A stretch of 10,773 bases of DNA from Pseudomonadota bacterium. GTDB taxonomy: Bacteria > Pseudomonadota > Gammaproteobacteria > Pseudomonadales > Pseudohongiellaceae. The stretch lies in the NCBI GenBank assembly GCA_022563075.1, contig JADFOC010000040.1, forward strand, positions 1 through 10,773, in the 5' to 3' direction. Of this stretch, positions 6,151-10,773 are shown piece by piece. A program made the translations under genes and the position numbers. Below the pieces are notes generated by a model. It had not been told where the DNA came from. It saw only the letters and a program-made list of their open reading frames with translations, and did not search any database. The stretch's first letter is position 1. The number at the start of each line of letters is the position of its first letter.

Positions 6151-7072
6151 GGCATTGCTCTGGCTAATGACGTTGTCGGTGACCGCCGTGGGACACGCTC
6201 AGATCGATTGGCAAGTAGACTGGGAGTCCGCACTCTATTCCAATCACCCTCTGGTGGGACGGATATGGGATAGCGCTGCCAATAAATTCATCGATGCTGG
6301 CGAACTGATGTCGGCTATTGAACGTGCCAGTTATCTTCTATTAGGCGAAAAACACGATAATCCTGATCATCATCAACTTCAACAAACAATACTGGGTTAT
6401 TTGATTGCACAGAACCGAGTGTCCAATATTGCGTTTGAAATGATGGATAGCGATGCCCAAGGGCTGTTGGATGATATTCAGGCTCAAAGTTTAGCGGATC
6501 TTGCAACGCTTGAATCTTACCTCAGATGGGACGAGGAAGGTTGGGATTGGATTTTTTATGGACCGCTCATACGTGCGGCTTATGTCGCCGACATACCCAT
6601 GGCCGCCGCCAATATCAATGCCGACACCATGCAACAGGTCTATGCAGAGACATCGCTCCTGGAGATTTCCAGTGTGTTGGATGCGTCCACCGTGCGACAA
6701 CTGAATCTGGATATCGATGAGAGTCACTGTGGTTTGTTGCCAGACTCGCAGTTTCCCGCCATGGTGCGGGTACAGAGGGCGCGCGATAATGCGATGGCGA
6801 AGAGTATGCAATCGCCTGCAGCGAATGCATTGAGTCTGCTGCTGGCAGGCAATTACCATATTCGCCAGGATCTGGGCGTACCTAATTACCTGTTAGCGCA
6901 AGACTCTTCGGTCGCTCGAAATCAGATAGTGTCATTGTCTTTCATGGAAGTGGATCCGGCGCAGACCGATGCAATCGACTATCAACCACAGTTCAATGAA
7001 GTGCAAGCCTTCGATTACATCTGGTTTACACCGGTGATAAGCGACGAAGACTATTGTGCTTCACTGCAGTAA
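6116..7072 (+). CDS. Exported ChaN-like (haem-binding uptake / Tiki superfamily) protein
   Basis: 318 residues from ATG 6116. Other possible starts are ATG 6107 and GTG 6137; the last gives the most compact signal peptide (MALIRALLWLMTLSVTAVGHA). The frame is open further upstream, but that part lies inside the cytochrome gene. The ChaN family (PF04187, Haem_bd) is recognised by 'YLLLGEKHDNPDHHQLQ' (about residues 73-89), the 'NIAFEMMD' strand, 'YLRWDEEGWDWIFYGPLIRAA' and near the end 'LLAGNYHIRQDLGVPNYL'. ChaN proteins bind haem and belong to the EreA/ChaN/Tiki group, which includes metal-dependent hydrolases; substrate and metal are not known here. No lipobox is visible, so it is probably soluble in the periplasm. 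The overlap of up to 44 nt with the cytochrome c lipoprotein gene supports an operon. Confidence 0.87.
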   Translation: MVNGCRWVALIRALLWLMTLSVTAVGHAQIDWQVDWESALYSNHPLVGRIWDSAANKFIDAGELMSAIERASYLLLGEKHDNPDHHQLQQTILGYLIAQNRVSNIAFEMMDSDAQGLLDDIQAQSLADLATLESYLRWDEEGWDWIFYGPLIRAAYVADIPMAAANINADTMQQVYAETSLLEISSVLDASTVRQLNLDIDESHCGLLPDSQFPAMVRVQRARDNAMAKSMQSPAANALSLLLAGNYHIRQDLGVPNYLLAQDSSVARNQIVSLSFMEVDPAQTDAIDYQPQFNEVQAFDYIWFTPVISDEDYCASLQ

Positions 7073-7273
7073 TCGTCCGGTGTGAACGACGCTTGTTGTT
7101 GGATGGATTGGTGCAAGAGAGAAAATGCTGAGAAAAAGGGATTGCCGGTCACGTGCACATCCTTATGCTACGACTGCTGACCGGAACTCTCAGATTGAGA
7201 TATCTTGGAATCCCTGAATTCCATAAATTGAAGTGTAGAGCAGGATCTTAAAAAAGGAAGCAGTATTTCCTGT

Positions 7274-7285
7274 GATAGTACTATC
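7274..7285. repeat. Perfect 12-bp palindrome (operator-like)
   Basis: GATAGTACTATC reads the same on both strands. Its length and symmetry fit a site for a dimeric regulator, 128 bp before the DUF4159 start. No regulator can be assigned. Confidence 0.4.
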
Positions 7286-7315
7286 TCCTATGTCTAAGCG
7301 TACAAGGCTCCCGAA

Positions 7316-7343
7316 AGCAAGCAGAAGTCTTGCTCAGAGCAAG
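7316..7343 (+). repeat. Three-arm alternating hairpin
   Basis: AGCAAG (7316-7321), CTTGCT (7329-7334) and AGCAAG (7338-7343): the middle arm can pair with either outer arm, giving mutually exclusive 6-bp stems about 70 nt upstream of the DUF4159 start. This is the geometry of a switching leader, but no T-run follows and the stems are short. Confidence 0.35.
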
Positions 7344-7413
7344 CTTGAAAGTATTCTGAATTCCGTCCACACTTGACAGGACACGATAACAAACCAATGA
7401 AAGTACCAAAACG

Positions 7414-8172
7414 ATGCGGCAATACCGTCAACTACTGTTAGCGTTTATTTTCCTGACTTCAGCGGCAGCCGGAGCGGATAATGATATTGACGATCTTGGC
7501 TATGATGCAGCGGGCGAGTTTAATTTCGTACGGGTGCAATTCGATACCTATTGGGGGCGCGGTTATGGTTTCGGTCCATGGGCGATTGATTTTCCCGATG
7601 CCGATGTGAATTTTCTGCGCGGGGTTGCTCGCCTTACCAATATTCGAGTAATGAGCGAGCCCATCGTCCTGCGTTTCGATGATGATCAGATTTTCGATTA
7701 CCCCTTCCTCTACATGCTCGAGGTGGGCCAGGGCGGGGGGTTGATGATGAGCCCGGATGAGATAAGCAACCTGCGTGAATACTTACTCCGAGGCGGCTTC
7801 CTCTTAATCGATGATTTCTGGGGGCAACAACAATGGAATAATTTCTATGCGACCTTCAGTCAGGTGTTTCCCGACCGAGAAATTGTGGAGCTGAAATCGG
7901 ATCACGAGATCTTCCATGTCTACTACGATATCGATGGTCCTCAGCTAATACCGGCGCTGTACCGCAGCGACGAATACGGCGAACAGGGCATTGATTTTGC
8001 CAGCAATCATGCGATCTTCGATGACGCAGGTCGGGTCATGGTATTGATTAACTGGAACTCAGACATGGGCGATGGCTGGGAGCATACCTATCATCCGGCT
8101 TATCCAACGCGTTATGCGAATTCAGCCTACCGGCTGGGCATCAATTACCTGGTTTACTCCATGACTCACTAG
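7414..8172 (+). CDS. Exported DUF4159 domain protein
   Basis: 252 residues with a signal peptide (residues 1-21, core LLLAFIFLTSAAAGA). Almost all the rest is a DUF4159 domain. Its marks are 'FNFVRVQFDTYWGRGYGFG', 'WAIDFPDADVNFLRGVARLT', 'YPFLYMLEVGQGGGLMMSPDE', 'LREYLLRGGFLLIDDFWG', 'VFPDREIVELKSDHEIFHVYYDI' and 'YRLGINYLVYSMTH'. The fold resembles glutamine-amidotransferase-like Rossmann domains. The function is unknown, and I see no catalytic Cys in the expected place. DUF4159 often forms the C-terminal part of larger membrane proteins encoded near MoxR ATPases; here it is a stand-alone secreted domain. Its start codon has no strong ribosome binding site. The next gene follows after 60 bp on the same strand. 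Confidence 0.88.
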   Translation: MRQYRQLLLAFIFLTSAAAGADNDIDDLGYDAAGEFNFVRVQFDTYWGRGYGFGPWAIDFPDADVNFLRGVARLTNIRVMSEPIVLRFDDDQIFDYPFLYMLEVGQGGGLMMSPDEISNLREYLLRGGFLLIDDFWGQQQWNNFYATFSQVFPDREIVELKSDHEIFHVYYDIDGPQLIPALYRSDEYGEQGIDFASNHAIFDDAGRVMVLINWNSDMGDGWEHTYHPAYPTRYANSAYRLGINYLVYSMTH

Positions 8173-8232
8173 TACCTCGATCAAGACGAACTCAAACACC
8201 CAATAAAATTAACAAGAATGAAAGAGGAACCC

Positions 8233-9003
8233 ATGAAAAAATATTCATTGATGGTCGCATTTTACTTTCTCTTCATGGCGCCGGTATTCGCGGCGCCCTA
8301 TGACCATATCCATCTAACCGCGCCCGATGCCGAGGCGGCAGTAAATTGGTATGTCAAACACTTCGGTGGTGAAGCAGGCAGATTTCGGCGCTCCACCGAC
8401 ACCAGTTTGCCCATCGATCGGGCATACTATGGCGATATCGCCATCATCTTCTTCGAGCGGGAGCCAACCGGCGGGTCGGTGGGAACCGGGGTGGATCACA
8501 TCGGTTTCTCGATGGCCAATGTCGCCGAAGTTGTAGCGAACGTGGTTGCCGATGGTGGTACCCAACTGGGGGACCTGATCGAATTTGGCGGCATGCAGAT
8601 TGGGTTCGTGGTAGATCCCTGGGGCACCAAGATAGAACTGATTAACGATTCGAATCTGCGCGGGGTGCACCATCTGCATCTGTCCTCGCCCGATCCGGTC
8701 GCTACCCTGCAATGGTATGCAGATAATTTCGGCGGCAGTAGTGAACAATTTGGCGGCGCCCTGCCTGGACTGAACTATGGCAATATCTGGCTGTTGGTGG
8801 CCCGAGCTCGAGAGCAGGTCGCACCCACACAGGGAAGAGCCCTGGACCATCTCGGTTGGAATTTTGAGGACCTGACGGCGTTTACCGCATCGCTGAAGGC
8901 TAACGGCGTGGAAATCACCATGGAGCCAAGAGACTACCGGGGAATTCGCATCGCCTTTGCCGCAGGACCAGATGGTGTGAGAATCGAACTGGTTGAACCA
9001 TGA
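8233..9003 (+). CDS. Exported tandem VOC (glyoxalase-fold) protein
   Basis: 256 residues from ATG 8233, supported by AGAGG (8223-8227) at 5-nt spacing; the in-frame ATG at 8218 adds only MKEEP and has a poor site. The signal peptide covers residues 1-20 (core MVAFYFLFMAPVFA). Two vicinal-oxygen-chelate domains follow. The first has 'YDHIHLTAPDAEAAVNWYVKHFGG', 'VDHIGFSM' and 'DPWGTKIELIN'; the second has 'VHHLHLSSPDPVATLQWYADNFGG', 'LDHLGWNF' and 'GPDGVRIELVEP'. In both, His at the start of strand 1, His in D-H-[IL]-G and Glu in I-E-L are placed as metal ligands, so both sites may be intact. VOC enzymes include glyoxalase I, extradiol dioxygenases and resistance proteins; the substrate cannot be assigned. 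A periplasmic location is unusual for the fold. The two halves look like an internal duplication. Confidence 0.9.
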   Translation: MKKYSLMVAFYFLFMAPVFAAPYDHIHLTAPDAEAAVNWYVKHFGGEAGRFRRSTDTSLPIDRAYYGDIAIIFFEREPTGGSVGTGVDHIGFSMANVAEVVANVVADGGTQLGDLIEFGGMQIGFVVDPWGTKIELINDSNLRGVHHLHLSSPDPVATLQWYADNFGGSSEQFGGALPGLNYGNIWLLVARAREQVAPTQGRALDHLGWNFEDLTAFTASLKANGVEITMEPRDYRGIRIAFAAGPDGVRIELVEP

Positions 9004-9064
9004 TCAGACTATCGAAGTGATTTAATTGATGGTTAAACTCGATGTTTGTAGAAGTCACGGAAGC

Positions 9065-10773
9065 TTAGCGATCCATCGGGTTTAGCTTCTCCGTATCAAC
9101 CTCCACCCCTTTGAGTTTTTTCTTCAACTGGGCAGCACTCAGCTGCCCATTTCTATGCAATCCCACCAGTGCAGCATGGCAGATGTAGTCTGGACTAATC
9201 TCAAAAAAGTTGCGAAGATCCGGCCGCGATTCGCTCAGACCATAACCATCCGTGCCCAGCACGGTAAAACCCTCCGGCATCCAGGGCGCGATACTGTTGG
9301 GTAGCGCTTTCATGAAGTCGGTCACCGCGACATAAACCCCCGAGGTTTTAGCAAACAGTTGTTTTATATACGGACTCTTCGGATTCTCAAAGGGATGCAG
9401 ACGGTTATAGCGTTCGCAGTTTTCGGCTTCCCGGTATAATTCGTTGTAGCTGGTCACACTCCACACCGACACCGCAAAGCCCATCGATTCAAGCTTGTCT
9501 CTGGCGGCCAATGCTTGCTGCATGATGGAGCCACTGCCCAAGAGGTGAACCTGAGAGTCGGTTGCGGACTTACTGCCTTGGTATAAATAGGCTCCTCGAT
9601 TAATCGAATCGCTGAGATCGTCCGCCTCGGCAATCGATGGCATGACATAATTTTCGTTATAGGTGGTGATGTAATAAAAAATATTTTCCTGCAATTCGTA
9701 CATGCGACGAATACCTTCTCGCACGATCACCACTAATTCATAGGCGAAGGCAGGATCGTAGCTCTTCAGGTTCGGGTAGGTATTGGCAACTACCTGGGAG
9801 TGACCATCCTGATGCTGAATGCCTTCCCCATTGAGCGTGGTTCGACCGGCGGTACCACCGATCAGGAAACCCCGGCACAGCATGTCGCCGCAAGTCCAGA
9901 TCATGTCACCCACCCGCTGAAAGCCGAAGATGGAATAGAAGAAATAGAATGGAATCATCGGCAGGGCATGAATCGAGTAAGCGGTGCCCGCCGCCAGGAA
10001 CGAGGCCAGCGCACCGGTTTCGCAGATGCCCTCCTGTAATATTTGACCGTCTTCTGCTTCCCGATAGGCAACCAGTGTATCAGCATCGACCGGCGTATAG
10101 CGCTGACCCTGTACGGAGAAGATGCCGGCTATTTTGAATAACGCTTCCAGTCCAAAGGTACGCGCCTCATCCGGGACGATGGGCACCAGATACTTATTCA
10201 GGGATTTCTCCCGCAGCAAAATAGACAAGATGCGCACCATTGCCATGGTGGTGGATTGAGTGCGATCGCCGGAGCCGTGCAGTAAGGAGTTGAAACTGGT
10301 CAGTGCAGGAGGTGACAGCTTCTGACATTCACTCTGGCGGGCGGGAATCGGTCCACCCAACTCCTGCCGTCTGGCTTTCAGATAGCTGATTTCGGGACTA
10401 CTGTCTGACGGTTTGTAGAATTCAGCGCGTTTAATTGCCGCGTCATCCAGTGGGATGCCAAAATTTCTGGCAATCTGCAGACGTTGTTTGGCATTCAGGT
10501 TTTTCTTCTGGTGCACCGTATTGCTGCCTTCGGTACCGACGATGCCGTCACCTTTGACGGTCTTGACCAGGATCACAGTCGGTTTGCCATTACCCTGTAT
10601 CGCTCGGTGATAGGCGGCATAAATCTTTCTATAATCCTGACCGCCACGTTTGATTTGCTGCAATTCATCATCCGACAGGGCATCCATCATCTCCTGTCTA
10701 GCCTTTCTGTTGGTGAACAGGGACGGAAGTTTCTTTGCGCCCTTGATAGCTCCCCGTACCAACTCGGGGCTTA
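9065..10773 (-). CDS. aceE: Pyruvate dehydrogenase E1 component, homodimeric type (5' end outside window)
   Basis: The frame is open to the right edge; 568 residues are visible, corresponding to roughly the last two thirds of the about 890-residue homodimeric E1. AceE catalyses thiamine-diphosphate-dependent decarboxylation of pyruvate and reductive acetylation of the E2 lipoyl group. Conserved parts include 'GNGKPTVILVKTVKGDG' from the end of the ThDP-binding domain, 'GSNTVHQKKNLN' (mobile active-site loop with its His), and 'DEARTFGLEAL', which carries the Glu that activates the thiamine cofactor. Also present are 'MIPFYFFYSIFGFQRVGD', 'GFLIGGTAGRTTLNGEG-IQHQDGHS' and the C-terminal 'VLGTDGYGLSESR'. 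The C-terminus (K-L-N-P-M-D-R) aligns with the natural end of the family. No aceF follows: the next gene is a convergent VOC gene 61 bp away, with no obvious terminator between them. Confidence 0.96.
   Translation of the reverse strand, partial: SPELVRGAIKGAKKLPSLFTNRKARQEMMDALSDDELQQIKRGGQDYRKIYAAYHRAIQGNGKPTVILVKTVKGDGIVGTEGSNTVHQKKNLNAKQRLQIARNFGIPLDDAAIKRAEFYKPSDSSPEISYLKARRQELGGPIPARQSECQKLSPPALTSFNSLLHGSGDRTQSTTMAMVRILSILLREKSLNKYLVPIVPDEARTFGLEALFKIAGIFSVQGQRYTPVDADTLVAYREAEDGQILQEGICETGALASFLAAGTAYSIHALPMIPFYFFYSIFGFQRVGDMIWTCGDMLCRGFLIGGTAGRTTLNGEGIQHQDGHSQVVANTYPNLKSYDPAFAYELVVIVREGIRRMYELQENIFYYITTYNENYVMPSIAEADDLSDSINRGAYLYQGSKSATDSQVHLLGSGSIMQQALAARDKLESMGFAVSVWSVTSYNELYREAENCERYNRLHPFENPKSPYIKQLFAKTSGVYVAVTDFMKALPNSIAPWMPEGFTVLGTDGYGLSESRPDLRNFFEISPDYICHAALVGLHRNGQLSAAQLKKKLKGVEVDTEKLNPMDR

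Larger units (their letters stand above)
7073..7413. other. 341-bp intergenic region with several inverted repeats
   Basis: No convincing gene. It contains: CCGGTCA (7145-7151) and TGACCGG (7178-7184), a 7-bp stem with a 26-nt loop and no T-run; a perfect 12-bp palindrome GATAGTACTATC (7274-7285); and three mutually complementary arms AGCAAG (7316-7321), CTTGCT (7329-7334), AGCAAG (7338-7343), which can form one of two alternative hairpins (loops of 7 or 3 nt). The promoter of the DUF4159 gene must be here or further left, but I see no clear -35/-10 pair. Confidence 0.5.

Noticed and set aside
7373..7378. Perfect -35-like TTGACA before the DUF4159 gene
   Set aside because: No acceptable -10 lies 16-18 bp downstream and transcription would begin almost at the start codon, so it is probably chance.
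9004..9064. Terminator between the convergent VOC gene and aceE
   Set aside because: I found no stem-loop with a T-run in these 61 bp.
1..10773. CRISPR arrays, transposons, tRNA or rRNA genes, phage genes
   Set aside because: No regularly spaced repeats, transposase or integrase motifs, or RNA gene signatures were seen on either strand.

Overview
The window looks like chromosomal housekeeping and envelope DNA from a Gram-negative bacterium, most likely an aquatic or marine-type gammaproteobacterium. The pointers are a homodimeric-type pyruvate dehydrogenase E1 (aceE), a DUF481 outer-membrane protein, SixA, a ChaN-like protein, several proteins with lipoboxes or Sec signal peptides, and mid-range base composition. 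The taxonomic call is inference; there is no rRNA or marker gene to settle it. I see no insertion sequence, phage, CRISPR array or tRNA.

Layout. (1) 105-470 (+): a small lipoprotein, ending at a strong hairpin with A/T flanks (509-544) that can stop transcription from both sides. (2) 643-1788 (-): the most interesting gene, an exported TlpA/ResA-like thioredoxin-fold protein whose reading frame is interrupted by a single TGA (1294-1296). That TGA falls where the first active-site Cys belongs, giving W-A-S-W-(TGA)-G-C-R. The frame then continues for 216 more codons with the expected second half of the fold, including the cis-Pro segment. Directly after the TGA the transcript can form an 11-bp stem-loop (1258-1286) with a 5-nt apical loop carrying G at its second position, 20 nt from the codon, as expected for a bacterial SECIS. 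I therefore read this as one 381-residue selenoprotein with Sec165, not two ORFs or a pseudogene. (3) 1906-2454 (-): an exported TPR protein just upstream of it. (4) 2582-4201 (-): a membrane-anchored FMN/3Fe-4S glutamate-synthase-like protein. (5) 4246-4971 (-): a DUF481 beta-barrel-type protein. (6) 5183-7072 (+): sixA, a lipoprotein cytochrome c and a ChaN/Tiki-type exported protein, closely packed or overlapping. (7) 7073-7413: a 341-bp intergenic region with several inverted repeats. (8) 7414-8172 (+): exported DUF4159 protein. (9) 8233-9003 (+): exported protein with two VOC (glyoxalase-fold) domains. (10) 9065-10773 (-): the C-terminal two thirds of aceE, running off the right edge.

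How the genes fit together. Most products are predicted to be exported or envelope-located. The selenoprotein and the cytochrome c suggest periplasmic redox chemistry; cytochrome c plus the ChaN-like protein suggests a haem theme. No Sec machinery gene (selA, selB, selC, selD) lies in the window, so the selenoprotein call predicts that these occur elsewhere in the genome.
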